A DNA stretch of 64,000 bases from Sinorhizobium sojae CCBAU 05684 (GCF_002288525.1 NZ_CP023068.1:1426001-1490000), one strand, 5' to 3'. Shown: positions 44,162-53,695, counted from the stretch's first letter. Made by a program: numbers and translations. The notes: a model not told the origin generated them from the sequence alone.

Positions 44162-44404
44162 CAGCAATCCCTCCTTTAGTCATCGCCTGTTTTCGGCTGA
44201 GTGTTCCACAGAGTCAACACAACCATGAGAGTCCTGCTTTACGGAACGTTGAGGCCTGGCCTGTGCCCAGAGCTTGACGGCAACGGTGAAAGGCTCCCAA
44301 CTCTCACCTGAAATAGACGCCGCCTGCCCACGATCCCCCAAATTGACGATCGTGGCGACCCCTACAGGTTGGCGCCAGGTTCGGCTCGAGCACGTCCGCC
44401 AAGC

Positions 44405-45010
44405 TCACGAAACGTCGAATCGCTCAAGCATCTTCTTGAGCTGGACGTTCTGCAGATGGAGCTTCTGAGCGAGTTGGCTCCTCAGCATTTTGATTTCTTC
44501 GTCGAGTGTTGCCACTTCATGGAAGAACAGGTCACGTGACGACGAGGGCTGCAAGCTTTGATGATGCTTTGGGGCGACACCGCTCTGCGCAGCCACCCGG
44601 GCGTTGGCTCTCCTCCCACGTTCTCGACGCTTGAGCCGCGGTTTGCTCTGCGACTTTGCGCTTGCCGGGCTTTCCGCAACCAACGAATTCGCCTCGGCAT
44701 CCGATTGGCCGGCTTCGTTTCGCGCAGTTGTTCGGGCCCCTTCAGCATCGATCGGCGATTTTAATGCCTGTGCAGAATCGTCATCGGCTTTCGTCTTATC
44801 CGATGCGACCGACCCTTGATCAACCGAGTCGTCCTCATCGTCAGCAGGGCGGCCGGCAGCTATCGTTGAACTAGGCGGAAGCGCGGACCTATGCTCCACT
44901 TCGCTCTCGAGAACCTTGGAATCGGCATTGATTTCGATCGAACTCTCTTGCGCTTCCCCCGATGGTCCCCGCGACATCAATTGGGCAAGGAATTTCCACG
45001 GTAATTTCAT
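44405..45010 (-). CDS. SyrB-like regulator relative
   Basis: 201 residues from ATG 45010; the longer upstream frame is not convincing. Begins 'MKLPWKFLAQLMSRGPSGEA', has a long acidic disordered middle, a basic patch ('KPRLKRRERGRRANARVAA') and a coiled-coil tail ('TLDEEIKMLRSQLAQKLHLQ', ending 'LKKMLERFDVS'). The last ten residues are nearly the same as those of the protein at 42837. Function inferred only by this relation. Confidence 0.65.
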   Translation of the reverse strand: MKLPWKFLAQLMSRGPSGEAQESSIEINADSKVLESEVEHRSALPPSSTIAAGRPADDEDDSVDQGSVASDKTKADDDSAQALKSPIDAEGARTTARNEAGQSDAEANSLVAESPASAKSQSKPRLKRRERGRRANARVAAQSGVAPKHHQSLQPSSSRDLFFHEVATLDEEIKMLRSQLAQKLHLQNVQLKKMLERFDVS

Positions 45011-45145
45011 AGTGTTCCACCTTGAGCAAGCCGGACTGCGATCCTGCTGCAGCTGTTGCTTCTCACCACTTTCGAGATGGCAACACCATCTCGGTAACGA
45101 GCCTGCGCACCTGCATGCCACGGCCCGCCCGGCGAGGCCATCCCC

Positions 45146-46120
45146 TCAAGCCTTGTACCGATCGAACGCCGTCAGCCTTTTGACCGGTGGGTCGGCCTCT
45201 TCCCACCGGTAGATCTCTGACCTCAGGAAAGCGAGCTCCGCGGTGAGCCGCTCCTCGTCGATTTCGATCCACCAGGATTTCGGACGGCCGTCGCTGCCAT
45301 CCGACCAGCGGTATCCCCGAGCCTTCAGATGATCCTTCATGTCGAAGGGGCTGTGCTCGGCGAAGATGCGCACGCGCGAGCGCTGACTTGTCTCGAGAAG
45401 TTCCGTAAAAGCGCTTGGCTCCGTCGCCCCGTCGCGGCCGGCGAGCACCTCGAGCAGAGCAAAACAGTCGTCGACGGCGCGATGACCGTCGTGGAAGTAG
45501 CCACTTTGACCAATCAGGTAGCCGAGCTTCGTGCCCTCGAACCCGCGCGTCGCCCAATCGACTTCCTTGACGGAACAGGCCCATGCCTTGCCGCAAAACA
45601 TGCTCGAGAACGCCTCGCAGAACGGACGATCGAAGCCGGCATTGTGGGCGATCACCAGGTCGGCCGGGTCGAGCAACACTCGAAGCGATTCGACATCGAT
45701 CATCTGCCCGGCAACCATCTCGTCCGTGATTCCTGTAAGGCGGGTGATTTCACGGGGGATTGGGACGGTTGGCTGCTGCAGGCCGCCGTAAACGCCCGTG
45801 ACGTCGCCGATATGGCCCTCGTCGTCAAAGGTGAACGCAACTGCGCCGATTTCGATGATCTCGTGCTTGCTGTGGTCGAGGCCCGTCGTCTCGGTGTCGA
45901 CAATCACTCCGACGCGAGGAAATCCCGGGCGCGGTATATCGACGATTTTGCGACCGACAAGCTTGCGCAGCACACGATAGCTGCCGCTCTCCTCCAAAAG
46001 CCGGGCCATACCCTCGTCATCAAGTGGCGTCTGCCGCCGCAGCTTCAAGGGTCCTCGCAGCTTTACGACGTCATCCCCTGGCTCAGGTGGCGAGGAAAAC
46101 ATATCCAGCTGAGATGCCAT
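45146..46120 (-). CDS. DnaQ-like 3'-5' exonuclease
   Basis: 324 residues from the ATG at 46120; the upstream 123 in-frame codons lack homology. DEDDh exonuclease motifs: Exo I 'GVIVDTETTGLDHSKHEIIE', Exo II 'LVIAHNAGFDRPF', Exo III 'FHDGHRAVDDCFALLEVL'. The last 90 residues ('DHLKARGYRWSDGSDGRPKS', 'WWIEIDEERLTAELAFL') form a C-terminal domain often seen in plasmid and phage versions. It resembles the DNA polymerase III epsilon family but as a stand-alone nuclease. Repair or RNA processing are both possible. Confidence 0.9.
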   Translation of the reverse strand: MASQLDMFSSPPEPGDDVVKLRGPLKLRRQTPLDDEGMARLLEESGSYRVLRKLVGRKIVDIPRPGFPRVGVIVDTETTGLDHSKHEIIEIGAVAFTFDDEGHIGDVTGVYGGLQQPTVPIPREITRLTGITDEMVAGQMIDVESLRVLLDPADLVIAHNAGFDRPFCEAFSSMFCGKAWACSVKEVDWATRGFEGTKLGYLIGQSGYFHDGHRAVDDCFALLEVLAGRDGATEPSAFTELLETSQRSRVRIFAEHSPFDMKDHLKARGYRWSDGSDGRPKSWWIEIDEERLTAELAFLRSEIYRWEEADPPVKRLTAFDRYKA

Positions 46121-46459
46121 CGGCCTCCAGTGTCCTCGGGCTTCGGGCGCACCAGTAGGGTGCGGATCATGCGTCAGGATAGAAACCGAGGGAGACTCTG
46201 GCAATGCGAATGAAGCCGGCAGAACCGGACACACAAGCCAAAATGCCCGTAAAATCTGTTGAAAAGACACACCGAGCTTCCGGCACCGCTCGCTGGCTAC
46301 GGCGCGCTCGAGGGCGCGCTCGCGAGCGGCTTCGCTACCACCTAACCACACCACCTGTGGGGACGCGACCCAGTCAATCGATAGACGATGGTTGTGCAAG
46401 GTTGGAGTTGACCGTTTTCGATGGCGAGGCGACACTTCTGCAGCAAGGCAGGAGGAAAA
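46121..46459. other. intergenic region, nothing recognised
   Basis: About 340 bases upstream of the exonuclease gene. Open frames pass through it, but none shows a family motif. Confidence 0.5.
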
Positions 46460-46764
46460 ATGATGGCCGAGCCAGACCACTGGCGCCACATGGCAAGCGC
46501 GCCGAAAAACGGCAGTCGGATCTCGTCACGATCCGCCCGTCCGAACAGGGGGCGGCAGAAGTTGACCTCGCGTACTGGTCGAATGGCGATCAGTTCGGCG
46601 AAGGCTGGCGCGCCGCTGATTCGTCTCCCGGCCGCATCATCGAATACGCCGAGCCCGAATTGAAGTGCTGGATGCCGATGCCGTCGGCCAATCTCAATCG
46701 CACCTCTATGCCCTCACCCTGGGAAGGCGATGACGACCAAGAGCTCGACGGGTCAGGGATTTAA
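46460..46764 (+). pseudogene. small conserved protein, frameshifted
   Basis: ATG 46460 after GGAGG. The first frame reads 'DHWRHMASAPKNGSRI' (compare 'WxPxxSAPKDGxxI' starts of small DUF551-like proteins). Near 46519 the sense continues in another frame as 'VTIRPSEQGAAEVDLAYWSN', 'GDQFGEGWRAADSSPGRIIE', ending 'DDDQELDGSGI' at 46764. One missing base in GGATCTCGTC explains it. Confidence 0.6.
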
Positions 46765-46790
46765 GAACTCGCGCCGCCGGCAATCTCCGT

Positions 46791-46842
46791 CGTTCCAGAC
46801 GATACCATTATGCGATCTTCGAAGCACAGAACGGGAACATCC
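46791..46842 (+). repeat. interspersed ~50-bp repeat, copy 2
   Basis: CGTTCCAGACGATACCATTA, then TGCGATCTTC and AGCACAGAACGGGAACATCC: the best-preserved inverted ends (GTTCC/GGAAC) of the three copies. It lies directly after the frameshifted small gene. Confidence 0.7.
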
Positions 46843-47013
46843 GGGGGACCAGTTCCGCGGGATATGCCCTGCATGGGACACCACCCCTCTGTTCCCAATG
46901 TGCTTCTCGTGAGTGCGCATTTACGCCAACAGCAGTCGCACGACAGTTTCCGATGGGTGGCTGGAATCGACCCAGTTGTATGGACCGGCATTGAGCAAGC
47001 TATGGCGCAAAAC

Positions 47014-48466
47014 TCACTCAAGGCAGACGTTCCCAAGAGTCGTGGTGTGCGGCTTGGGAGCGGGAGACTCTGGAGTGGGCGATGAAGCTCTCTCCCGTGT
47101 TCCGCTCTTGCTGGAATCGGCGGTGGCATGGCCCTCATTGTTCACATGAAGCGCGAAACCGGGCGCGCCCGGATCGCCCAGTTCGGGGCGGAGCTGCATG
47201 CTTGGGATCAGATAGTCGCCGCCATTCTGCTGCCGGTAGGGGATGGGTCGGGCCGTAAAAAGCGTGCGCATCCTCTCGCGCAGGCGCTCGGCAACAGGAT
47301 CGAACTCGCTCTCATCGAAACGATCGACGCGATATGCCACGAACGGCGGAAGGACGTCGTAGCCCGGATAGTAGAGGATGCCGTGATTGATCGGGAACAG
47401 GAGGTCGTCGATCGGTCCGTTGACCCCGCGGGGCGCGTAGTGCTCCCCAGCCGCCGGCGGTCACGATCAACATCGCGCGCTTGCCCGCCAGCGTGCCCTC
47501 GCCGTACCGGTCGCCCCACCGCTTGTCGCTGTGCTCGCCGACGCCATAGGCGAAGCCGTAGGCGAACACACGGTCGACCCAGCCCTTGAGGATCGCCGGC
47601 ATGGTGAACCACCACATGGGAAACTGCAGGATCAGGGCATCAGCCCAAAGAAGTTTCTCGATCTCGGTCTTGACGTCTTCGGTGAGGGTGCCGGTCTCGA
47701 ACCCCTTCTTGGAGGCGGCAACCGGAACGAGGTGTTCGTCCCGCGCCAGTAAGGGAAAGTCGGCGCGGTCGACCATGGAGCTGTCGGTAAGCGGGCTCAA
47801 GCGCAACGCGATATCCACGCCCTCCTGGACGAGATCGATGCGTTCGTCGGTTAGGCTAAGATCAATCCCGATATCGGGATAGCGATCCTGGAAGGCAAAG
47901 ATCAGGCGACTGATGTGCAAGACCCCGAATGCTGCCGTGCAGGATATGCGGATCGTGCCGGCCGGCGCGCTGCGCGTACCCCGCGCCTCGTCGCCAGCCT
48001 GCTCCATAAGACGCAAGATCTGAACGCTCTTGGCATAGTAGCGGTTGCCTTCATCCGTCAGCGTGACACGTCGAGTGGTCCTTGAGACCGCTGGCGTCGC
48101 GAGCCCCGTGAGCCAGGTTTCCCGGCTGCCATCGGGTGTGAAACGATAGATCTCGTCGCGAGAATAGGAAGCAACATAAATGTTGCCCTCCGCGTCGATC
48201 GCGAGACCCGAGGGGCCGGACAAATAACCCGCGAACGTCGTGCGCTTTCCATCCGGCTCGACGCGCGAGATGCGGTCAGCGCTCCATTCCGCCGCATAGA
48301 GGTTCCCGCTCTTGTCGAAAGCTATGCCAACCACCGAGCTGAAACCCGTCCAGAGACGTTCGGCCCGGTTGGTGCTCTGCGCTGCGGCGGGAGTGATCAT
48401 GGCGAGCGATGGCGGCACGAGTGCAGTTGAGATGATTGCGGAAAGCATTGAACGTCGGTCGATCAT
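47014..48466 (-). pseudogene. three-gene chimera: NHL/SMP-30 protein, LysR, NAD(P)H quinone reductase
   Basis: One open frame from ATG 48466 joins unrelated parts. Residues 1-123: signal peptide ('STALVPPSLAMITPAAA') and NHL/SMP-30-like beta-propeller repeats ('GLAIDAEGNIYVASYSRDEI'). Residues 125-232: LysR regulator from the end of its helix-turn-helix ('SRTTRRVTLTDEGNRYY') into the effector domain ('ISCTAAFGVLHISRLIFAFQ'). Residues 234-344: flavodoxin-fold quinone reductase ('LLWADALILQFPMWWFTMPA', 'AMLIVTAGGW'). A frameshift near 47431 breaks it; the reductase tail continues in another frame to about 47120. The start overlaps the upstream stop by 4 bp, so translation is probably coupled. 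Confidence 0.85.
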
Positions 48467-49818
48467 TCACTTTCTTCACTACGTGGTCGCGAGGACGGGT
48501 TGCTCTTGGCGAACTCTTCCGCAGCGATGCGGATCGCCTGCTGTGTCGCTGGATAGCCGCTGTAGGCGGTGAGATTGACCAGCGTTTCGATGATCTCATC
48601 CCGGCTCGCACCAACGTTCAAGGCGGCGTTGATGTGGACGCGCAAAGGGGTTTCCGTTGTCGCGGAGCCGATGGCGGCCAAAGCCGCGCAGGCGCTGAGT
48701 TCACGGGTCTTCAGATCGATGCCTTTGCGCGAGAAAACCTCGCCATAGGAATGTTCGACGATCATGCGTCCGAGGTCCGGTGCGATATCGTCAAAACTAC
48801 GGACCACGGCATCGCCTGATGCGGCCGAGCTTTTCGCAAGCAGAGCCTTCCCCCGCTCCAATCGATCCCCGCGACTTTCCGTATCGACGGACGTGGGGAT
48901 GTCGACCTGAAGCGGCTGGACGCCGAGCGCGAAGACGCTCCGGGCGACCGAAAATGCGTTGAGGGCGGCCGGAAATCCACGGTAGACGCTGAGTTGGATG
49001 AAAAGCTCGATGATCTCTTCGCGTGTGACGCCATTGGCAAGGGCGCCGGCCAGATGAAGGCGAAGCGCATCGCTGCGATTGCCGCTTGAGGCGAGCATCG
49101 CGACAATCGCGAGCAGCTTCACTTTGTGCTCCAGCCCATCACGGGCCAACGCCTCTCCGAACGCGAAATCGATTGAAAGCTGCGCGAGGTCGGGAGCGGC
49201 GGTAGCAAAGCGATCGAAGTAGTCCTGCCAGTCTCCGCCAGCCAGCCGGTGGAGCATGTCCTGTCCGGTCGCTCCTCGACCCGCTCCATCACCTGTCACA
49301 GGCTCGATGGGCTGAAACGCCAGCTCGCGTTCGGCGAATACCGAACGAACGATGCCGACAGCATTGACCGTTGCCGGAAAGCCCAGGATCGCGACCGATA
49401 CGAAGAGCAATTCGACGATCGCATTGGGCTCGCCGCCCGCATTGAGAAAGCCAGCTATATGAAACTTCAGTTGCGGTTGGGCACTCCCGTCTGCCAGCAG
49501 CATGGAGACGGTGCACAGCTGCCTTAACGGCAGATCAAGCCCCGGGCGGGATAGCACATCGCCGTAGGGGTATTCGACGGTGAAGCGCGAAAGGTCGGCG
49601 GAGGTTTCCGCCAACGCATTGATCGGCTCGTCGAAGTTCAGGCCGCCGATCCGGCGGAGTATCTCCAAGCCGCGTGAAAATCGATCCTCATGAGATTCCG
49701 AGGTCATAGCTTGCGCACTCCTACTGATGGCGAACCAGCCTGCTGTAACGAAGGTAGTCTCGATGAAGCGTCGGCGAGAGCTTGCTTTTCCCGTTGTGAC
49801 AGAATCGGAACCTGGCAT
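48463..49818 (-). CDS. Tat-exported protein with three carboxymuconolactone-decarboxylase domains
   Basis: 451 residues from ATG 49818. Residues 13-37 are a twin-arginine-type signal ('SSRRRFIETTFVTAGWFAIS' then 'RSAQA'). Three CMD/AhpD-like repeats follow (about 60-150, 195-290, 340-440). Each has the His helix: 'LKFHIAGFLNAGGEPNAIVE', 'LRLHLAGALANGVTREEIIE', 'LRVHINAALNVGASRDEIIE', and each is followed by a '[GY]xGFPA'-type strand. No CxxC is present, so AhpD-like peroxidase chemistry is unlikely. One or two CMD domains are usual; three in an exported protein is rare. It is divergent from a LysR gene and overlaps the chimera downstream. Confidence 0.88.
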   Translation of the reverse strand: MPGSDSVTTGKASSRRRFIETTFVTAGWFAISRSAQAMTSESHEDRFSRGLEILRRIGGLNFDEPINALAETSADLSRFTVEYPYGDVLSRPGLDLPLRQLCTVSMLLADGSAQPQLKFHIAGFLNAGGEPNAIVELLFVSVAILGFPATVNAVGIVRSVFAERELAFQPIEPVTGDGAGRGATGQDMLHRLAGGDWQDYFDRFATAAPDLAQLSIDFAFGEALARDGLEHKVKLLAIVAMLASSGNRSDALRLHLAGALANGVTREEIIELFIQLSVYRGFPAALNAFSVARSVFALGVQPLQVDIPTSVDTESRGDRLERGKALLAKSSAASGDAVVRSFDDIAPDLGRMIVEHSYGEVFSRKGIDLKTRELSACAALAAIGSATTETPLRVHINAALNVGASRDEIIETLVNLTAYSGYPATQQAIRIAAEEFAKSNPSSRPRSEESE

Positions 49819-49916
49819 TCATATTCTCCTACTCTGCTGTCCGCCCCTACTTTCATTCGTGCCGAACATTGCTGAGATGCTTGCGATAAATCCAATTCAT
49901 TATTAGCATCACCGTG

Positions 49917-50831
49917 ATGAAGAAGGTTCATATCGCCGCCGTCGATCTCAATCTACTGGTCGTCTTCGACGCCCTCGTTGCAGAACGGCATGCTACGCGC
50001 GCGGCCGAGCGAATTGGGTTGACTCAGCCGGCGGTCAGCCATTCCCTCAATCGCCTCCGGGCCCTGTTCGGAGACCCTCTGTTCGTCCGATCACCCCGCG
50101 GTATGATGCCGACGCCGCTGGCGCAGGACATCGCGCCAAGTGTGCGGTCGATTCTTGAACAGGTTGAGGGCGTCCTGCTTGGCGGGCGGGCGTTCGATCC
50201 GACCGAAAGCACTCGGCAATTCGTGATCGGTCTCTCCGATTATGCTGCTTTCGTGCTTCTATCGCGTCTGACCGCACGGCTCGATCGCGAAGCACCAGGC
50301 ATTTCTCTGGTGATCCGCAACACGAGCCGCAGTGTCGGTTTGCCGATGCTGGACGACGGTGCAGTCGAACTCATCGCAGGCAACTTCCCGCCGCCGCCCA
50401 CGCATATGCGAGAAGAACTGCTCTACGAAGAGGACTTCATCTGCGCCGGCCGTGGCGATCATCCCGATCTGGACGAAAGGCTTGACCTCGACCGTTACCT
50501 CTCGCTTCGCCATCTTCAGGTTTCGATGAAGGGCAATGCGAGCGGCTATGTCGATGCTGTGCTCACCGAGAAAGGATTGAAAAGGAACGTCGTCGTGACG
50601 GTCGGCCACTTCTTGATGGCGCCGATGCTGGTCGATGCCTCCGACCTCGTGGCAACGGAACCCCGCCGTCTCTTCGCACCGTTGGCCGGGCGGCTCCCGC
50701 TCCGACTTTTTCCGCCGCCACTGGATATTCCTTCATTCCGAGTGGTGCAGACTTGGCACGCACGACATGATGCCGACCCAGGACATCAATGGCTACGACG
50801 GGTGCTTAGTGACGTTGGTCAATGGGTTTGA
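49917..50831 (+). CDS. LysR family transcriptional regulator
   Basis: 304 residues from ATG 49917 (a GTG one codon earlier is possible). Nod-box-type LysR N-terminus: 'DLNLLVVFDALVAERHATRA' then 'IGLTQPAVSHSLNRLRALFG', 'DPLFVRSPRGMMPTPLA'. This start is typical of the NodD/SyrM/NahR-like branch. The effector domain follows. It is divergent from the triple-CMD gene with a 98-bp gap, so it probably activates that operon. The 3' end is intact; relaxase debris begins where it stops. Confidence 0.92.
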   Translation: MKKVHIAAVDLNLLVVFDALVAERHATRAAERIGLTQPAVSHSLNRLRALFGDPLFVRSPRGMMPTPLAQDIAPSVRSILEQVEGVLLGGRAFDPTESTRQFVIGLSDYAAFVLLSRLTARLDREAPGISLVIRNTSRSVGLPMLDDGAVELIAGNFPPPPTHMREELLYEEDFICAGRGDHPDLDERLDLDRYLSLRHLQVSMKGNASGYVDAVLTEKGLKRNVVVTVGHFLMAPMLVDASDLVATEPRRLFAPLAGRLPLRLFPPPLDIPSFRVVQTWHARHDADPGHQWLRRVLSDVGQWV

Positions 50832-51141
50832 GAGGCCAAAGCCCCAATCCCCGCTGCCGCCCCAACTGCCAAGACACCGCTCCGCCCTGCATGATGCCCG
50901 CGACCTCGCGACCGAGCTGTCGGTCAATGACCGGCCGCTACGGGACAAGCGTGAACTCGTGGGACCTTTCGACAATGGCGAACTTGCCGCTCGATAGCTG
51001 CACGGTCCCGGTGAAGGTGCCCGCAACCGTTTCGCCATCGGTGGCAGCACGGAAAGGCTTCGCTCTCTCCTGCGCCAGCGCCGCGCCGTTGCGGGCCACC
51101 TCGCGCTCCCACTCTGAACGACATATCGTTTTAGACCGCAC
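50816..51141 (-). pseudogene. relaxase (DUF3363/VirD2-like) C-terminal fragment
   Basis: Minus-strand reading: 'GETVAGTFTGTVQLSSGKFA', 'IVERSHEFTLVP', then a stop codon where Trp is expected (TAG near 50936), continuing 'RPVIDRQLGREVAGIMQGGA', 'VSWQLGRQRGLGL'. This is the C-terminal block of DUF3363 relaxases of mobilisable plasmids, where '(F/L)xLVPWRPVxExxLG' is conserved. The relaxase domain is absent. It marks a former conjugative module. Confidence 0.7.
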
Positions 51142-51229
51142 CTCACGCGCGGCGGCAATCGCTCACTTCGAACATGAGGACGCTCATACGTAACAATGCT
51201 CCAAAGGGCGCTATGCGCCGACGTAGCGT

Positions 51230-51745
51230 GAGTGTCATCCTGAATCAGTTCGTTTGGCGCGCTCCCGATACTTTTATCCGACAGCAATGCTCGTCCAGTA
51301 GCGCGGCCGGAAAGGCTCATCTGCTCCTCGATTGCGACCCGCAGATTCTGCATGAGATGGAACCGGTCAGCCACCTGACGCGCTTGCGGCGCACCCTCGC
51401 GAGCAGCTTGTGCGTACAGCCCGCATCGGTCTCGGCTCACGATCTCGACAGAAGGGTGCCGCTCCAGCCATCGCGCCGCACTCGCCACGCTCCGGTCCTC
51501 AAGGATATCGACAACCGAACGGCGCTCCAGATCGACGATCACCGTGCCGTAGCGCCACGATCGCCGCCAGCTCCAGTCGTCTATGCCTACGACCCGGATC
51601 GTGGCGTCGCAATGAGCGAGCGCGGCATCCCGCTTCAGCTGCCGCAGGATCGTGTCGTCGCTGACCGGCATGCCGAGCCGTCGCATCAAACGCTCGCCGG
51701 GACGGCCGCCGGCGCTATGGCCGAGCAGACCGACAATAAGACCCC
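51230..51745 (-). pseudogene. ISL3 transposase fragment
   Basis: About 170 codons almost identical to the central part of the full copy at 61.7 kb: from 'GLLGHSAGGRPGERLMRRLG' through 'VVGIDDWSWRRSWRYGTVIV' to 'LLSDKSIGSAPNELIQDD'. Both ends are lost. The left break point (after 'LIVGLLGHS', 51745) is the same codon as in the remnant at 0.5-1.75 kb. Confidence 0.9.
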
Positions 51746-51769
51746 ATTTACGTGCCAAGCGACACCGGG

Positions 51770-51893
51770 ACTGTAGCCGCCCTCGACAAACATGTGCTGT
51801 TCGAGCGGATTGGCGGGCCGGAGGAAGTCGCCGCCCTTGTCGCTTTCCTCGCATCCGATGAGGCAGCGCTCATGTGTGGCTCTCTTGTGGAAA
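51770..51893 (+). pseudogene. short-chain dehydrogenase C-terminal fragment
   Basis: The stretch 'RIGGPEEVAALVAFLASDEA' followed by 'ALMCGSLVEI' is the C-terminal signature of SDR oxidoreductases (normally ending 'TGxxxxVDGG'). It has no start and is joined to the ISL3 fragment. Confidence 0.75.
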
Positions 51894-52069
51894 TAACGGT
51901 GCGCAAGCGGTGGCTTGAGGCAAGCGTTGTGACGGCGCTCTCTAACGTCTACCGAGGTCTTGGTTCATATTCGCTAAGTTCGCGCAGGACAGTCAGGCAA
52001 GAGCTCCGCTGCTACGCAAGTCAGATTGTCAATAAGATTAGCCGTCTAACTGGTCGTGGAATGTCGACT

Positions 52070-52300
52070 TCTCGCGCACACGCCAGCCGGGGCGTATATC
52101 TCATCACCAACAGTCGCCAGCCGTCCCGCTATATCCGGGAACTTTGCGAGATAGCCGGGGATGAGGTGCGCTACGAGACGATCGAAGGCGCTGCCTTGCG
52201 TCAATGCCCCGTTCGTCTGGTGGGCCAGATGGTCGGGAAGCGCAACAGGAACGGGACGGTGTTTCACGGATGCAATCAGTTCCCCGCTGCAGGCACAGCG
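52070..52300 (+). pseudogene. possible restriction endonuclease / topoisomerase-zinc-ribbon fragment
   Basis: The reading 'GVYLITNSRQPSRYIRELCE', 'EVRYETIEGAALRQCP' then 'MVGKRNRNGTVFHGCNQFPA' resembles the end of an Mrr-type catalytic domain followed by a type I topoisomerase C4 zinc ribbon, a known combination, with several Cys lost. No intact start. Weak assignment. Confidence 0.35.
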
Positions 52301-52456
52301 AAGGTGTTCCGGCGCAATCGGCGGCGCAACCGTCGAGCATCACGTCCTCCTGCTCCTGAAATCCACAGCCAGGGCGTTATAGCCTTGATCAGATGACGGG
52401 CGTATAATTTCACTGGTACTGCTGTGGCTACACGGCGAAGGGACCGGGGCAAACGG

Positions 52457-53539
52457 ATGACATCCGACGAAGATAGGCACGAGCCTGTCGAACAATTGCT
52501 CGACACTCCAGAACTTGCGACTGCGCTCGAAAGCGAACAGTTCAAGAAGTTCCTCGACCAAGTTCCTATCGCAATTGCGGTATCCGATCTGAGGGATGGC
52601 GAGACGGTGGTCTACGCCAACCCAGAGTTCGAAAAGCTTTCCGGGCTCACCGCCGCTCGCATTGAGCAGGAGAATTGGGAGGGGCTTTCGGGGAGTGCGG
52701 TGAAAGCGCCCTTCGATCGGCGGATCGATGAAGCGATTGTCACGCAAACCGATTCCGTAGGAACCTTCCGCCTCGAGCGCAAGACCTCAGGTTCAGCGAT
52801 CGTAGATGTCTATTCAAATGTCATTGAGGACGACGACGACAAGCTCTGCTTCCGACTTGTTGCCCTGGTTGATGTGTCTGCCCATAGCGATGCGGACAAA
52901 CTGTCCATCGAGGAGCGAATCCGGGAGAAGGACACGCTCCTGCGCGAGCTTCAGCACAGGGTCAAGAACAACCTGCAAATGATCACGGCGCTCATCCGAA
53001 TGGAAACTCGGAACGCGGTCGAGCCAGACAAGGAGCGTTTCGAACGGCTGGTGGGGCGCGTTGATGCACTCGCGATCCTCTATCAAGCGCTATCTGGTGA
53101 GGATCACAAGGACGAGATCGATTTGGGCGTCTATCTGAGCCAGATAGCCTCCGCCGTCATGACCTCTCACGCGGTGGAGGGCATCCGCCTCGACATGAAG
53201 GTCGACACCTATCCGGTTTCGATAAATGTCGCCATGCCGACAGGACTGGTTGTGAACGAGCTTCTCACAAACGCGCTGAAGCATGCCTTTAGAGGTCTTG
53301 AGGGAGGGACAATCACGCTGCAGAGCATGGTTGACGGCAATGGTTGCCGGGTCGTGGTCGCTGACGACGGTATTGGCCTGCCTGAAGGTGTGACGTGGCC
53401 CGCCCCCGGTAAACTCGGAGCCCTCATCGCGCGGTCGCTGACGGAAAATGCCAAGGCGCAGTTCGACGTCACATCAACCGTCGGTGAGGGAACTAAGGTG
53501 ACTATCATCTTCAAGCGGTCGGCTGCGGTCGCGGGCTAA
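52457..53539 (+). CDS. PAS-containing HisKA_2 (HWE-like) sensor histidine kinase
   Basis: 360 residues from ATG 52457. Residues 25-145 form a PAS/LOV-like domain ('FLDQVPIAIAVSDLRDGETV', 'YANPEFEKLSGL'), but the flavin Cys motif of LOV proteins (NCRFLQ) is absent. The phosphoacceptor is His167 in 'LLRELQHRVKNNLQMITALI'. The ATP-binding domain has 'VVNELLTNALKHAFRG' (N-box), 'VVADDGIGLPEG' and a late Gly-rich loop. No membrane segment and no neighbouring response regulator, so it is a soluble orphan kinase. Confidence 0.92.
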   Translation: MTSDEDRHEPVEQLLDTPELATALESEQFKKFLDQVPIAIAVSDLRDGETVVYANPEFEKLSGLTAARIEQENWEGLSGSAVKAPFDRRIDEAIVTQTDSVGTFRLERKTSGSAIVDVYSNVIEDDDDKLCFRLVALVDVSAHSDADKLSIEERIREKDTLLRELQHRVKNNLQMITALIRMETRNAVEPDKERFERLVGRVDALAILYQALSGEDHKDEIDLGVYLSQIASAVMTSHAVEGIRLDMKVDTYPVSINVAMPTGLVVNELLTNALKHAFRGLEGGTITLQSMVDGNGCRVVVADDGIGLPEGVTWPAPGKLGALIARSLTENAKAQFDVTSTVGEGTKVTIIFKRSAAVAG

Positions 53540-53695
53540 AGCATTCACCGAGCCCGCTCGGCGCTCCGGCAGTAGAGCTGGCGCGCCTTCGAGTTGCAGC
53601 GTTGCAGCTTCTTGAGTCGCGCGCGGAGTAGAACTGCCTTATGATGTAGGGGTGGGTTTAGGCGGCCTTCTGAGAGGCAGGCTGATCGGCTTGGC

